A DNA stretch of 64,000 nt from Enterococcus ratti (GCF_001886195.1 NZ_JXLB01000005.1:62001-126000), one strand, 5' to 3'; positions 46,387-56,919 are shown, counted from the stretch's first letter. Numbers and translations: made by a program. The notes: generated from the letters alone by a model not told the origin.

Positions 46387-46863
46387 CTAAAATTTTTCTT
46401 CAATGTACTGCTGTCCAAGCTCTACATAATGTTGAACATTTTGATGATTTTTCTCAATTTCTGTTTTGGTTAAAGGTCGAATAACTTTTACCGGTCTACC
46501 AAAAGCCAAGACGTTCGGTGGAATAATCTTTCCTTCGGTTACAAGTGAACCTGCGCCAATCAAACTATTTTCTCCAATAACTGCATGATTTAAAATCGTT
46601 GAACCCATGCCAATCAACGCACCTTTTTCAATTTTACATCCATGAAGCAGACATTGATGCCCTACTGTTACATTTTCAGCAATTTCTACCGGTGCATCAT
46701 GATCAACATGAACAATCGTCCCATCTTGGATATTTGTTCTTGCACCAATTTTAATAGAATTACTATCTCCACGAATAACGGCTTGATACCAAATTGTCAC
46801 TTCTTCTGCCAATTCGACATCTCCAATGACCGTTGCATTAGGCGCAATAAATTTTTGACTCAT
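46387..46863 (-). CDS. gamma-carbonic-anhydrase-like hexapeptide protein
   Basis: The 158-residue protein is a left-handed beta helix with repeated hexapeptides. The metal-ligand His residues of the family are visible in DGTIVHVDHDAP and VTVGHQCLLHGC. Related proteins (YtoA, PaaY) are called carbonic-anhydrase-like, but the activity of this subgroup is often unproven. It is monocistronic with RBS GGAGGG. Confidence 0.88.
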   Translation of the reverse strand: MSQKFIAPNATVIGDVELAEEVTIWYQAVIRGDSNSIKIGARTNIQDGTIVHVDHDAPVEIAENVTVGHQCLLHGCKIEKGALIGMGSTILNHAVIGENSLIGAGSLVTEGKIIPPNVLAFGRPVKVIRPLTKTEIEKNHQNVQHYVELGQQYIEEKF

Positions 46864-47480
46864 TCGATGTCCCTCCTTTATTTCTTTTGAATCTTATTAT
46901 AGCAGACTATCATTTTATTCTTCAAAAAAGTCAAAAGAAAACACTGGAACGTTTTATGTATGTGCGTTCTCCTCATGCAAGCAACAAGGAGAGGATCAAC
47001 AAGTTAAATTTATTTTCTTCATCTAAAACTTAACCGCTTACTTTAAAAATATTAATTGAACCAATATATCGCTTTACAGTTTCCCAAATTGATTAAAAAG
47101 GCTCAAGTCGCCTTAAATAGCAACCAAAGATGAATAAAATCATTACTTTCCAGATCGATTCGGTCACTTTTTTAAAAGGTCTGCTTCTATGATTTACTTA
47201 TTTAAAAATGCCCATAACAGCTAAAAAGTCTCCTTAAGTTAGACGAAAAATTCTAGCTTAAGGAGACTCAAGGCAATGAGATATAGTGTTATCTTTATAG
47301 TACTATTATTTTCTAATGCACCCCGCCTTCTATTTTTACATCGCTTAACATCATATCCTTCTTCTCGTTTCTCTAATGTTTGTTCGAGAAAATGAATGAC
47401 TAGCTCACTCAACTGGAGAAATCATTAATCAGTTAAACAAATGAAATTGAACTGCTTCATTTGAAAACTACAAGAACCAA
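46864..47480. other. 617-base gap between the hexapeptide gene and the ABC exporter
   Basis: The stretch holds the exporter terminator at 47227-47268. A minus-strand open frame (47239-47412) reads protein-like (LSELVIHFLEQTLEKREEGY) but has only a TTG start and no RBS. It may be a relic. The rest is AT-rich without signal. Confidence 0.5.
47227..47268 (-). terminator. terminator after the ABC exporter operon
   Basis: Perfect 12-bp stem AGTCTCCTTAAG/CTTAAGGAGACT with an 18-nt loop, followed by TTTTT on the minus strand. It lies 213 bases after the exporter stop. Confidence 0.8.
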
Positions 47481-49247
47481 TTACTCCTCGATAGTTTCCT
47501 CCGCAAACTGACTGTTGTAGAGTTTTTCATAGAAACCACCTTGGGCTAATAACTCTTCGTGTGTTCCCTTTTCGATAATTTGTCCTTGATCCATCACTAA
47601 AATAAGGTCTGCTTCACGGATTGTTGACAAACGATGCGCAATAACAAAACTAGTCCGACCTTCCATCACTCGATCCATTGCTTTTTGGATCAGGGCTTCT
47701 AAGCGAGTATCCACTGAACTAGTGGCTTCGTCAAGTATCAAGATTTTAGGATCAGAAACAACCGCTCGGGCAATCGTAAGCAATTGCTTTTGTCCCAGTG
47801 ATATATTGTCCCCTTCCGAATTGATTGCCATTTCGTAACCGTCGGGCATCGTTCGAATAAAGTGATCAACATTGGCTGTTTTAGCTGCATCTACGACTTC
47901 ATAATCCGTCGCATTCAATTTACCGAAACGAATATTATCAGCAATTGTTCCTTCATACAACCAAGCATCTTGCAATACCATGCCAAACAATGAACGAACA
48001 TCGCTACGACTTAATGTTTTAGTATCAATACCATCAATTTTTATGGCACCGTGACTTACATCATAAAAGCGCATCAATAAATTGATGAGCGTCGTTTTTC
48101 CTGCCCCAGTAGGACCGACTACTGCTACAGTTTGCCCAGCTTTCACTTCAAAATTCAAATCTTGAATCAAAGGCTTTTTAGGATCATAAGCAAAATCAAC
48201 ATGCTCGAAAGAAACGTTTCCTGAAATTGATTTTGGCAAAACAGCGTCTACCTTGTTTTCTTTTTCTTCTGGTTCATCCAAAATTTCAAATACTCGTCTT
48301 GTAGCAGCAGAAGCGCTTTGCAATACAGAAGACAATTGTGTGATGTTTCCCATTGGTTGGCTAATTTGCCAGATATATTGGATAAATGCTTGCAACTGGC
48401 CGACAACGATTACACCTGAAATGACATAAAAACTTCCTAAAACGGCCATACCAATATAAGTAGCATAAGCAGTCAATTGAACCAATGGCATCATCAAACC
48501 TGAAATAAAGGCAGCTCTAAAACCAAAATATTTCAAACGATGATTCACTTTTTTAAAACCTTCAAGTGTTTGCTGTTCACGACCGTAAACCTTTAAAACG
48601 CTAAATCCAGTCATGTTTTCTTGAACATAGCCATTTAAATCACCCAATGAATTTTGCATTTCTTGGAAATGTTTTTGTGAAGCATTAACTATGCATTTGG
48701 AAATCCAGATAGAAGCAGGAATCATAATCATTGAAATGAGTGCCATCATCGGTTGAATGTAAAACATCATTGCAGCTGCCATCGTAATTCCTAAAATAGC
48801 ATTGACTACACCGATAAAGGCTTGCTGCAACGCCCCGCTAACAGCATCCACATCATTAGTTACCCGAGATAAAATATTTCCTTGTTGATTTTTATCAAAG
48901 TAAGAGACCGGTAAACGATTGATTTTTTCTTCAATGTCTCTTCTCAAATCCTGCATGGCACTTTGAACAACGTTTGTCATTAATACACCTGAAAGTAATT
49001 GTGAAGCACAATAACCGATTCCAATAACGGTAATCCAAATCAAACAATTAAAAATATACGTGAAATTAATCGCTTCATGGTTTGCAATATTCCGAGTAAT
49101 TTCTGTTGTAGGCAAGCCTACCACATAAGGTAAAGCGGCGTTGAATACAACTGTCAAAACAGTAAACAACATAACCAATAAAAAGGTTAATTGATAAGGT
49201 TTGATGTAGCGTGCAACTCTTTTTAAAGAAGAAAAGGTTTGTTTCAT
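47481..49247 (-). CDS. ABC exporter half-transporter, subunit with canonical Walker B
   Basis: The 588-residue protein has an N-terminal six-helix export domain and a C-terminal nucleotide-binding domain. Walker A is GPTGAGKTTLINLL and Walker B is ILILDEATSSVD with its catalytic Glu. The H-loop is VIAHRLSTI. The signature is altered to NISLGQKQ instead of LSGGQ. Its partner has complementary changes, so the two form a heterodimer with one degenerate ATP site, as in LmrCD and enterococcal Efr exporters. The start overlaps the partner stop by 4 bases. Drug export is likely; the substrate is unknown. Confidence 0.92.
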   Translation of the reverse strand: MKQTFSSLKRVARYIKPYQLTFLLVMLFTVLTVVFNAALPYVVGLPTTEITRNIANHEAINFTYIFNCLIWITVIGIGYCASQLLSGVLMTNVVQSAMQDLRRDIEEKINRLPVSYFDKNQQGNILSRVTNDVDAVSGALQQAFIGVVNAILGITMAAAMMFYIQPMMALISMIMIPASIWISKCIVNASQKHFQEMQNSLGDLNGYVQENMTGFSVLKVYGREQQTLEGFKKVNHRLKYFGFRAAFISGLMMPLVQLTAYATYIGMAVLGSFYVISGVIVVGQLQAFIQYIWQISQPMGNITQLSSVLQSASAATRRVFEILDEPEEKENKVDAVLPKSISGNVSFEHVDFAYDPKKPLIQDLNFEVKAGQTVAVVGPTGAGKTTLINLLMRFYDVSHGAIKIDGIDTKTLSRSDVRSLFGMVLQDAWLYEGTIADNIRFGKLNATDYEVVDAAKTANVDHFIRTMPDGYEMAINSEGDNISLGQKQLLTIARAVVSDPKILILDEATSSVDTRLEALIQKAMDRVMEGRTSFVIAHRLSTIREADLILVMDQGQIIEKGTHEELLAQGGFYEKLYNSQFAEETIEE

Positions 49248-50974
49248 GCTAATTCCTCCTTCGATAATTGAGAAGCTGCGATATCATAATAAATGGAACA
49301 GTTTTCTAGTAATTCTCGATGGGTACCAATTCCCACTACTTTTCCTTCATTTAAAACAATAATTTTATCTGCATGCATAATAGTTCCTACGCGTTGTGCA
49401 ACGATAAGTACAGTTGACTCTTTGGTTTCTTTCTTTAACCGTGCACGAAGCTTCGCATCTGTTTGATAATCAAGAGCTGAGAAACTATCATCAAAAATAT
49501 AAATTTCTGGTCGGCGAATAACTGCACGAGCAATTGCTAAACGTTGTTTTTGTCCACCTGAAAAATTTGTACCGCCTTCTGAAAGAAGCTCGTTATAGCC
49601 GTCTGTTTTTTTTGAGATAAAATCTGCAGCTTGAGCAATTTCTGCTGCACGTTCCATTTCCTCTTGTGTAGCATCTTCTTTACCGTATCTTAAATTATCT
49701 GCAATCGTTCCAGTAAATAACAAAGCTTTTTGAGGAATAAAGCCAATTTTATCTCTTAATTTGCTTAAACGATACTTACGTACGTCCACACCATCAATTA
49801 AAATTTCTCCTTCACTTACATCGTAAAATCGCGGAATTAATTGAATCAACGTGGACTTTCCACTACCAGTACTTCCAATAAATGCAACCGTTTCGCCCGG
49901 CGAAGCAGTAAAACTGACATTACGAATGACTGGTTCTTGAGAATGACCTGGATAAGCAAATGTTACATTTTTAAATTCAATATAACCTTTTGTTTTTGTT
50001 TCAGACACCCCATTTGGATCTTCTTTGATGCTTGGCAAAGCATCTAATGCTTCTTGAATGCGTCCAGCTGAAACAGCTGCGCGTGGATACATCATGAAAA
50101 CACTCGCAAACAACATAAATGAAAATAAAGCATGAAAAATATATTCAATAAAAGCAATCAAATCCCCAACTTGTAAAGAGCCTGCACTAATTTGGAGCGC
50201 TCCGCTCCATATGATTAATACCATGACGATATTAAATAAAAAATAAAACCCCGGTTGAGCTACAGCCATCAAGCGAAATAAGCTTTTTGAGCTTTTTGCA
50301 TAGCTATCATTTACTTTTGCAAACCGTTTTTCCTCAAACCTTTCATTTACAAAAGCTCTGATTACACGCAGCCCAGAAAGATTTTCTCGTAAAATACTAT
50401 TAATTTTATCCAAATTTTTCTGTTGTTTTTTTGATAAAGGTTCAGAAAATCTTGCAATTGCCACAACTGCTAGTAATAAAAATGGTAAGGCTCCAATGAC
50501 GTACCAACTTAATAAAACACTGGTTCTCATTACCATATAAAGGCTAACGATAAACATCATAGGTGCCATAAAACCGATTCTCAAAATATTTTGTAAAAAC
50601 AGCATAATTTGATAAGCGTCATTGGTGGTGCGAGTAATCAAAGAAGCTACGCCTAATGTTTCATATTCTTGGTGAGAATAGCTCTGAATTTTTTTAAATA
50701 AATCATCACGAATATCGGCAACAATATTCGTCGTGATCCTAGCCCCAAAATACCCTAATAGTATATTCATAATGATTCCAATTACTGTGATTGCAATCAT
50801 CAACATTCCTTGTTGCTTCACATAATTAGCATCCTCGTTACGAATCCCCACATCAATCATTTGAGCTAAAATGGTGGGCAAGCCCAACTCAATTAAAATA
50901 AAACCAAATACGCAGATAAAATTTAAAATCAAATACTTTTTGTAGCGCATGGTATAGTGCCACATTAACTTCAC
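49244..50974 (-). CDS. ABC exporter half-transporter, subunit with degenerate Walker B
   Basis: The 576-residue protein has six membrane helices and an ATPase domain with Walker A GSTGSGKSTLIQLI and a canonical NFSGGQKQR signature. Walker B ends in Asp (EIYIFDDSFSALD), not Glu, and the switch His is Gln (LIVAQRVGTI). The site made by this Walker A/B with the partner's altered signature should not hydrolyse ATP well. It is the first gene of the two-gene operon. Confidence 0.92.
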   Translation of the reverse strand: MKLMWHYTMRYKKYLILNFICVFGFILIELGLPTILAQMIDVGIRNEDANYVKQQGMLMIAITVIGIIMNILLGYFGARITTNIVADIRDDLFKKIQSYSHQEYETLGVASLITRTTNDAYQIMLFLQNILRIGFMAPMMFIVSLYMVMRTSVLLSWYVIGALPFLLLAVVAIARFSEPLSKKQQKNLDKINSILRENLSGLRVIRAFVNERFEEKRFAKVNDSYAKSSKSLFRLMAVAQPGFYFLFNIVMVLIIWSGALQISAGSLQVGDLIAFIEYIFHALFSFMLFASVFMMYPRAAVSAGRIQEALDALPSIKEDPNGVSETKTKGYIEFKNVTFAYPGHSQEPVIRNVSFTASPGETVAFIGSTGSGKSTLIQLIPRFYDVSEGEILIDGVDVRKYRLSKLRDKIGFIPQKALLFTGTIADNLRYGKEDATQEEMERAAEIAQAADFISKKTDGYNELLSEGGTNFSGGQKQRLAIARAVIRRPEIYIFDDSFSALDYQTDAKLRARLKKETKESTVLIVAQRVGTIMHADKIIVLNEGKVVGIGTHRELLENCSIYYDIAASQLSKEELA

Positions 50975-51353
50975 TTTCTCATCTCCTTTTAATTAAAATG
51001 AATTCAACTATTACTAAAAATAATAGCATACTCCTATATGATATAGAATACTTCTCTCATCAAAATTTTTTTGTTCTCTTTAAATGTTAAAACATTTTTT
51101 TCCGTCTAGTTGATTTCTATACTTATACATTTTTTTATGCTAAAATAGCAATTAACGATTGTATGAATCCATACAGAAGGTACGGTTGAAGAATTTTCCG
51201 AACAGATAAGCAAAGCGAGGCTTGTCTCTTTGATTAAAATGACTATTTTAATCAAAGCATAGAAAAAAGTAGGTGGCTGGGCCCCTCGTTTTGTGTTGTC
51301 TAAAAAATCAACTAGTTAAACTACTGCTACAAGCAGATAAAGGAGACATAAAT
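50975..51353 (+). promoter_or_regulatory. long leader of rpoY-rnjA
   Basis: An extended -10 TGCTAAAAT (51138-51146) implies a start near 51153 and a leader of about 200 bases. It contains a 13-bp hairpin (51228-51240 with 51245-51257, arm CTTTGATTAAAAT) without a T-run. Leaders with hairpins before rnjA could serve autoregulation by RNase J1 (inference). Confidence 0.5.
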
Positions 51354-51566
51354 ATGATTTATAAAGTGTATTACCAAGAAACAAAAATTCGTAATCCAAA
51401 ACGAGAAGAAACAAAGTCGCTTTATATTGAAGCAAACAGTGATGTGCAAGCACGTCAACAAGTAGAAGAAAATACCCCATACAATATTGAATTCATTCAA
51501 CTTCTAGAAGGCAAACATCTAGAATATGAAAAAGAAAATGCTGAATTCACGCTAGTGGAGTTTTAA
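51354..51566 (+). CDS. rpoY: RNA polymerase epsilon subunit
   Basis: The 70-residue protein (YkzG, DUF1447) begins [20 protein letters not shown]. It is a small subunit of Firmicutes RNA polymerase placed before rnjA. AAAGGAG is 7 bases upstream of the ATG at 51354; the longer frame from 51273 has no RBS. One base separates its stop from the rnjA start. Confidence 0.95.
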   Translation: MIYKVYYQETKIRNPKREETKSLYIEANSDVQARQQVEENTPYNIEFIQLLEGKHLEYEKENAEFTLVEF

Positions 51567-51567
51567 A

Positions 51568-53256
51568 ATGAAACTTTCCATCAAAAATAATGAGACGGGC
51601 GTCTTTGCGATTGGTGGATTAGGTGAAATCGGGAAAAACACGTATGGGGTACAATTTCAAGATGAAATCATCCTTATTGATGCTGGAATCAAATTTCCAG
51701 AAGATGATCTTCTCGGAATTGACTACGTCATTCCTGACTACAACTACATCGTTCAAAATTTACACAAGGTGAAAGCATTAGTGATCACTCACGGACACGA
51801 AGACCACATCGGCGGAATTCCTTATCTACTGAAACAAGTCAATATTCCTATTTATGCAGGTCCATTAGCTCTTGCATTAATTACCAATAAGCTAGATGAA
51901 CACGGGCTGCTTAGAGAAGTCCATTTGCACGAAATTAATGAGGATACCGTAATTCGTTTTAGAAAAACATCCGTAAGCTTTTTTAGAACGACTCATAGTA
52001 TCCCTGATGCGTTAGGCGTTGTGGTAAAGACACCTTCTGGTAACATCGTTGCAACAGGTGACTTCAAATTTGATTTCACTCCTGTCGGAGAACCTGCTAA
52101 TTTGCATAAAATGGCTCGCATCGGTGAAGAAGGCGTACTTTGCTTGTTATCAGATAGTACAAATGCGGAGATTCCTACTTTTACCAAGTCAGAAAAAACA
52201 ATTGGACTTTCCATTCTAAAGATTTTTGAAAAAATCGAAGGACGAATTATTTTTGCCAGTTTTGCTTCTAACATCTTCCGATTGCAACAAGCTGCAGATG
52301 CAGCAGTTGCTACAGGAAGAAAAATTGCGGTTTTTGGTCGCAGCATGGAAAATGCAATTGTCAATGGGCAACATTTAGGCTATATTAAAGCACCCGAAGG
52401 AACATTTGTTGATGTGCATGAAATCAACCAGCTGCCTGCCAATGAAACAATGATCTTATGTACCGGTTCTCAAGGAGAACCCATGGCGGCTCTAAGCCGT
52501 ATTGCAAATGGTACACATCGGCAAATACAAATTCAACCGGATGATACAGTTATTTTTTCAAGTTCACCTATTCCTGGAAACACAACAAGCGTGAATCATT
52601 TAATCAATTTACTATCTGAAGCTGGCGCAAAAGTCATTCATGGTAAGATCAATAATATCCATACATCAGGACATGGTGGACAAGAAGAACAAAAATTAAT
52701 GCTTCGTTTAATGAAACCAAAATACTTCGTTCCGGTTCATGGAGAATTTAGGATGTTGAAAATCCATTCCTCACTTGCGCAAGACACAGGCGTTCCCCCT
52801 GAAAATTGTTTTATTATGGAAAATGGGGATGTCTTAGCTTTAACGAGTGATACAGCACGTCTTGCTGGTCATTTTGTGGCAGGTGATGTCTATATTGATG
52901 GTAGCGGAATCGGGGATATCGGTAACATCGTTTTGAGAGACCGCCGTCTATTATCTGAAGAAGGTTTAGTGCTAGCCGTGACTACTGTCGATATCCAAAA
53001 AAAAGAAGTTTTAGCTGGTCCAGATATTTTATCACGCGGATTTGTTTATATGCGTGAATCTGGTGAAATGATTAATGAGGCTCAACGTATTCTTTTTTAT
53101 GCGTTACGAGAAACATTGAATGCTCCGGACTGTTCCGAACATAAATTGAAAGAAGCTATGGTCGGAGCTTTACAACCTTTCTTATTTGAATGCACAGAAA
53201 GACACCCAATGATTCTTCCTATGGTCATGACGCCTGACACAAAAAAAACTATTTAA
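51568..53256 (+). CDS. rnjA: ribonuclease J1
   Basis: The 562-residue metallo-beta-lactamase nuclease has the zinc motif HGHEDHIGG, the beta-CASP domain ([30 protein letters not shown]) and the later motif THSIPDALG. It has 5'-to-3' exonuclease and endonuclease activities and takes part in mRNA decay and rRNA maturation. It is co-transcribed with rpoY. A terminator follows at 53301-53347. Confidence 0.97.
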   Translation: MKLSIKNNETGVFAIGGLGEIGKNTYGVQFQDEIILIDAGIKFPEDDLLGIDYVIPDYNYIVQNLHKVKALVITHGHEDHIGGIPYLLKQVNIPIYAGPLALALITNKLDEHGLLREVHLHEINEDTVIRFRKTSVSFFRTTHSIPDALGVVVKTPSGNIVATGDFKFDFTPVGEPANLHKMARIGEEGVLCLLSDSTNAEIPTFTKSEKTIGLSILKIFEKIEGRIIFASFASNIFRLQQAADAAVATGRKIAVFGRSMENAIVNGQHLGYIKAPEGTFVDVHEINQLPANETMILCTGSQGEPMAALSRIANGTHRQIQIQPDDTVIFSSSPIPGNTTSVNHLINLLSEAGAKVIHGKINNIHTSGHGGQEEQKLMLRLMKPKYFVPVHGEFRMLKIHSSLAQDTGVPPENCFIMENGDVLALTSDTARLAGHFVAGDVYIDGSGIGDIGNIVLRDRRLLSEEGLVLAVTTVDIQKKEVLAGPDILSRGFVYMRESGEMINEAQRILFYALRETLNAPDCSEHKLKEAMVGALQPFLFECTERHPMILPMVMTPDTKKTI

Positions 53257-53300
53257 ATATCTCACTTATTACAAAAATCACGGAAAGTGAGAAGCACTAA

Positions 53301-53347
53301 AAAACAAGACGAATTTTGACTCAATAAATCAAAATCAGTCTTGTTTT
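53301..53347 (+). terminator. terminator of rpoY-rnjA
   Basis: Stem AAAACAAGAC/GTCTTGTTTT with an inner ATTTTGA/TCAAAAT stem, followed by TTC after a T-rich arm. Confidence 0.85.
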
Positions 53348-53504
53348 TTCTAAATCAATTAAAAACGACCTACTTATTTTTTCACGTAAAAAATCATCAT
53401 TTCTTTCTTGTATAATACACCTTAAAATATAGTTAGCTAATGAAAAAGCGTTCTTTTTTCTTGCCTGTATTTTTAACTATAAACAAATTATCACTTAGGC
53501 TTTT

Positions 53505-53820
53505 GCAAAATTCTACAGGTGAACTACTCACCATTTAGCTAAATCTAACGGTTCTTAACACTTGAAGTGGAGGCTTCTTTGGAAAAGAGCATACTTGATA
53601 GTGTATGTCTTTACTACCAGCCGTTTCTCTTATTGACCAAGCTATTCCCTTAGTTCCTACGGTTCTTGATGATTCCTAGTTAAAATATTTATACAAAAGA
53701 TCCTTTGTAAAAGGGCTTAGATAGATTAACCGCGCCATTACAAAGGACCATGGTGACATTTAATAGGAATAAGCTAAAGGCATTAATGGATTTAGCCTTA
53801 CCTAGTTATTAAATAGGTAA
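53505..53820 (-). mobile_element. degraded IS200/IS605-family element
   Basis: The stretch between rnjA and csp contains the 3' end of a TnpB gene (53535-53675, listed separately). After its stop comes a right-end-like sequence (GCTAAATGGTGAGTAGTTCACC) of the kind that ends IS605-type elements. Further along (53690-53820) are inverted repeats such as TCCTTTGTAA/TTACAAAGGA and GCTAAA/TTTAGC that could belong to a left end. No TnpA remains. The exact limits are uncertain. Confidence 0.55.
53535..53675 (-). pseudogene. C-terminal remnant of TnpB (RNA-guided nuclease family transposon protein)
   Basis: Forty-six sense codons follow a TAG and read TVGTKGIAWSIRETAGSKDI, then HYQVCSFPKKPPLQ and end VRFS. 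The VGT-GIA pattern near the end is that of IS605 OrfB/TnpB tails. All nuclease and zinc-finger parts are missing, so it is a relic. In intact elements the omega RNA overlaps this very region. Confidence 0.55.
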
Positions 53821-53839
53821 ACAACACTTAGTTTATTCG

Positions 53840-54040
53840 TTAAACTTTCTCAACATTCGCAGCTTGTGGACCACGATCTGATTCTTCAACGTCAAAAGTC
53901 ACTGCTTGACCTTCTTCTAAAGTTTTAAATCCATCTCCTTGGATAGCTGAAAAATGAACAAAAACATCGCTTCCATCTTCACGTGAAATAAAACCAAATC
54001 CTTTTTCAGCATTGAACCATTTAACTGTTCCGTTTTCCAT
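53840..54040 (-). CDS. cold-shock protein, CspA family
   Basis: The 66-residue OB-fold protein has RNP1 KGFGFISRE and RNP2 VFVHFSAIQ. It acts as an RNA chaperone. GGAGGG lies before the ATG. The 5' flank (54041-54200) is AT-rich and probably a long leader, as usual for cold-shock genes. Confidence 0.96.
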   Translation of the reverse strand: MENGTVKWFNAEKGFGFISREDGSDVFVHFSAIQGDGFKTLEEGQAVTFDVEESDRGPQAANVEKV

Positions 54041-54208
54041 TTAATAATACCCTCCTCGTGCCGAAGCACTTAATTGATTGTAACATTGCTCGCATACGAT
54101 AGAGGTGCAACAGATGTTTCAACTTCTATTCTCAAACAAAATTACAATATAATTGTACACTTGCTTCTTTTTTTTTGCAAGAAAGCTACTTACTTAATTT
54201 ACTTTTTT

Positions 54209-54904
54209 CTACTTAACTTCTTCCATTAATCCTTCTTCTCTAAAGCTAAAATATTGCTTGCACCCAATGACCAAATGATCGACTACTTCTATTCCCATCA
54301 TTTCTCCACACTGCTGTACTCTTTTCGTAAACAAGATATCTTGCTTAGAAGGAATTACATTCCCTGATGGATGATTATGAGCCAAGATAATTCTAGCGGC
54401 AGAATAACGCACCGCATAATGAAAAACTTCTCTTGGATGAGCAATTGTCTGATCCAATGAACCGATAAACAAAGTTTTTTTTAATAACACTTGATTTTTA
54501 GTATCTAAATAAACACATACCAAATGCTCCTGTTTGCAATCTTTTAATTCTAGAATCAATTGCTTAGCTAATTCATAACTCGCATGAATTGTTGCGTTTA
54601 TCGCAACGTGTTCTGTTTGGATTCTTTTTCCTAATTCAATTAACGCCTTAATTTCAAGTGCTTTGACACGACCAATCCCTCGTATTTCTTCTAATTCAGT
54701 GAGGGTAGCTTGTCTTAAAAGAGCTAATCCCCCAAATGTTTTCAATAAATGTCCCGCAATCTCTAACACATTATGCGGGTGTTGCCCTGTACGCAGTAAG
54801 ATAGCTAACAACTCTTGATCTGATAATGCTTTCTCCCCGTAAAGCAGCATTCTTTCTCTAGGTAACGAAGTCGCTGGTACAGCATTCAGCAATCTTTTTT
54901 CCAT
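54209..54904 (-). CDS. radC: RadC/MPN+ (JAMM) domain protein
   Basis: The 231-residue protein has an N-terminal helix-hairpin-helix (LEEIRGIGRVKALEIKA) and a metal-binding JAMM motif AHNHPSGNVIPSKQD. The family was named for radiation sensitivity but its role in repair is doubtful. It lies downstream of the HAD-folC pair. Confidence 0.94.
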   Translation of the reverse strand: MEKRLLNAVPATSLPRERMLLYGEKALSDQELLAILLRTGQHPHNVLEIAGHLLKTFGGLALLRQATLTELEEIRGIGRVKALEIKALIELGKRIQTEHVAINATIHASYELAKQLILELKDCKQEHLVCVYLDTKNQVLLKKTLFIGSLDQTIAHPREVFHYAVRYSAARIILAHNHPSGNVIPSKQDILFTKRVQQCGEMMGIEVVDHLVIGCKQYFSFREEGLMEEVK

Positions 54905-54959
54905 AAAAATCCCTCCTTTTCCTTCTCAATATAAGATACGAAAAAAGAGGAAACCGTTT

Positions 54960-55616
54960 TTAACTTTTTAAAAATTCAGGTACTTCACGTAACGAAGAGA
55001 ACACCGCTACTGTTTTTTTCTTTAGCTCTTCTGACGGAAGCAGCAAATCTGGAATCATGACTACCGGAAGTTGGGCATTTGTAGCTGCCAATATACCATT
55101 TAGCGAATCCTCTAAAACCAACGTCTCTGGCTTTTTGGTTCCTAAATATTGTTGAGCCAATAAAAATATTTCCGGATCTGGCTTGGCGCGTTGTACATTT
55201 TCAGCTGAAATAATAGCGTCAAAATATTCCGTCAATTGTTTCTTTTCTAATAATAACTCGATAACATGGCGTTTGTTACTGGATGCTACGACTTTAGGGA
55301 TTTGTTTTTCTTCTAAAAAATTTAACAATTCCATTACTCCAGACTTTAACTGTACTTCTCCTGAAGAAAAACGTCTAATTGTCTCTTCATAGGATTCTTG
55401 GATAAACTTTTGTACATTATCTTTTCCGAAATTTGCAAAAATTTGATGGTAATTTGCCCAAACTTCTTCATCTGAGACACCTAAAAATTTGACATACAAT
55501 TCTTTATCATAAGGAAATCCCATTCGATCCGCTACCATTTGAGAAGCCTTGTAATACACACTTTCAGTATCGAAAATCAACCCATCCATATCAAAAATAA
55601 CTGACTTATACTTCAT
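54960..55616 (-). CDS. HAD-superfamily hydrolase, phosphatase/phosphoglucomutase-like
   Basis: The 218-residue protein has motif I FDMDGLIFDTES, motif II KVVASSNKR, and motif III/IV KPDPEIFLLAQQ...VLEDSLNG. It overlaps folC by 11 bases. The substrate is a small phosphorylated compound; identity unknown. Confidence 0.88.
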   Translation of the reverse strand: MKYKSVIFDMDGLIFDTESVYYKASQMVADRMGFPYDKELYVKFLGVSDEEVWANYHQIFANFGKDNVQKFIQESYEETIRRFSSGEVQLKSGVMELLNFLEEKQIPKVVASSNKRHVIELLLEKKQLTEYFDAIISAENVQRAKPDPEIFLLAQQYLGTKKPETLVLEDSLNGILAATNAQLPVVMIPDLLLPSEELKKKTVAVFSSLREVPEFLKS

Positions 55617-56919
55617 GTTTTCCTCCTAATTGTAATAACAACTGTCGTACTTCAGAAATAAAGTAAAGTGAACCTGTAACTACTAAAACATCTTCATCTG
55701 TCATTTTCTCTAATATTTCTGCTAAACCAAATTGCCAAAGTGAAACAACTGAAACTTTCTCACCTATTAAACTCAAGACTGAGCTTAATTCTAACGCTTT
55801 GGGATGTTCAAACGTCGTTAAGTAAATGTGAACATTCGGCACTTCTTTTAGCTGTTTAACCATCTGTTTCGTATCTTTTGTTCTTAAAGAAGAAAATAAA
55901 ATAGTAATCTGATATTCTTTAAACTCTTTTTTTAAATTTTGTACTAGTCTTTTAACAGCATGTGTATTATGAGCACCGTCTAAAACTACAAAAGGCGTCT
56001 CACTTAATTTTTCCATTCGCCCTGGCCAATAAGCTTTTTTCAATGCTTTGTTGATCTCTTTTTCTCTAAATGGCAAGGCTTCAAGCGAACAATATATTTG
56101 ATACAATTCAACTGCCATACCAGCATTTTCTACTTGATGTTGCCCAAGCATTCCCGTAGTAAGAGAGGCTATTTTACCTTTTTCACTACAAAACGTAAAA
56201 ATTTCTCCCCAATCAGCAGCAGGATGTTGATAGGTTATCTCATAGTTTTCGCCCAAAACATATAAAGGAGCATTTTTGATTCTTGCTTGTTTTTTAATCA
56301 CTTTTAAAGCTTTTGCCTCTATGTTCCCTGTTACGACTGGTACATTCTTTTTGATAATCCCAGCTTTTTGAGCAGCTATTTCTTCAATCGTATCTCCTAA
56401 GATATCTGTATGATCCAAGCCAATGGTTGTAATACCTGTAAGTAAGGGGACTGCAACATTTGTTGAATCAAATAACCCGCCCAATCCAACTTCAATAATT
56501 GCCACATCCACTTTTTGGCATAAAAAATAATCAAAAGCCATAGCAGTCAATGTTTCAAATTCTGTAATTCCTGCTATTGCTTCAAACCGATCCAATTGTT
56601 TAACAAGAGGACGATATTTTTGAACGAGTTTAATCAAATCTTCGTCAGGAATCCCTTGCCCATTAATTGAAATACGCTCATTAAAAGACTCAATATATGG
56701 AGAAGTAAATGTCCCAACCGTTAATCCTGCTTCTTCTAAAAGGCATCGAAGATAAGTAACTGTTGAGCCTTTCCCATTTGTTCCGGCAATATGGATGGTT
56801 TTCACCTGTTTTTCAGGATGCCCCACTACCTCTAACAACGCCTCCACTCGATCTAATCCTGGACGTGAACCAAATGGCAAACGGCTATGAATCCAAGAAA
56901 TCGCTTCTTCAATTTTCAT
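55606..56919 (-). CDS. folC: bifunctional folylpolyglutamate synthase/dihydrofolate synthase
   Basis: The 437-residue Mur-ligase-like enzyme adds glutamate to folates. The P-loop is IAGTNGKGSTVTYLRC and the Mg site IEVGLGGLFDSTN. The second domain starts near PGRMEKLSETPFVVLDGAHN. Four ATG codons occur near the start; GGAGG lies within the first codons, so I take the fourth (56919), 8 bases after it. Confidence 0.95.
   Translation of the reverse strand: MKIEEAISWIHSRLPFGSRPGLDRVEALLEVVGHPEKQVKTIHIAGTNGKGSTVTYLRCLLEEAGLTVGTFTSPYIESFNERISINGQGIPDEDLIKLVQKYRPLVKQLDRFEAIAGITEFETLTAMAFDYFLCQKVDVAIIEVGLGGLFDSTNVAVPLLTGITTIGLDHTDILGDTIEEIAAQKAGIIKKNVPVVTGNIEAKALKVIKKQARIKNAPLYVLGENYEITYQHPAADWGEIFTFCSEKGKIASLTTGMLGQHQVENAGMAVELYQIYCSLEALPFREKEINKALKKAYWPGRMEKLSETPFVVLDGAHNTHAVKRLVQNLKKEFKEYQITILFSSLRTKDTKQMVKQLKEVPNVHIYLTTFEHPKALELSSVLSLIGEKVSVVSLWQFGLAEILEKMTDEDVLVVTGSLYFISEVRQLLLQLGGKHEV

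Noticed and set aside
51273..51353. Longer start for rpoY
   Set aside because: No RBS at 51273; AAAGGAG stands before 51354 and the family begins MIYKVYY.
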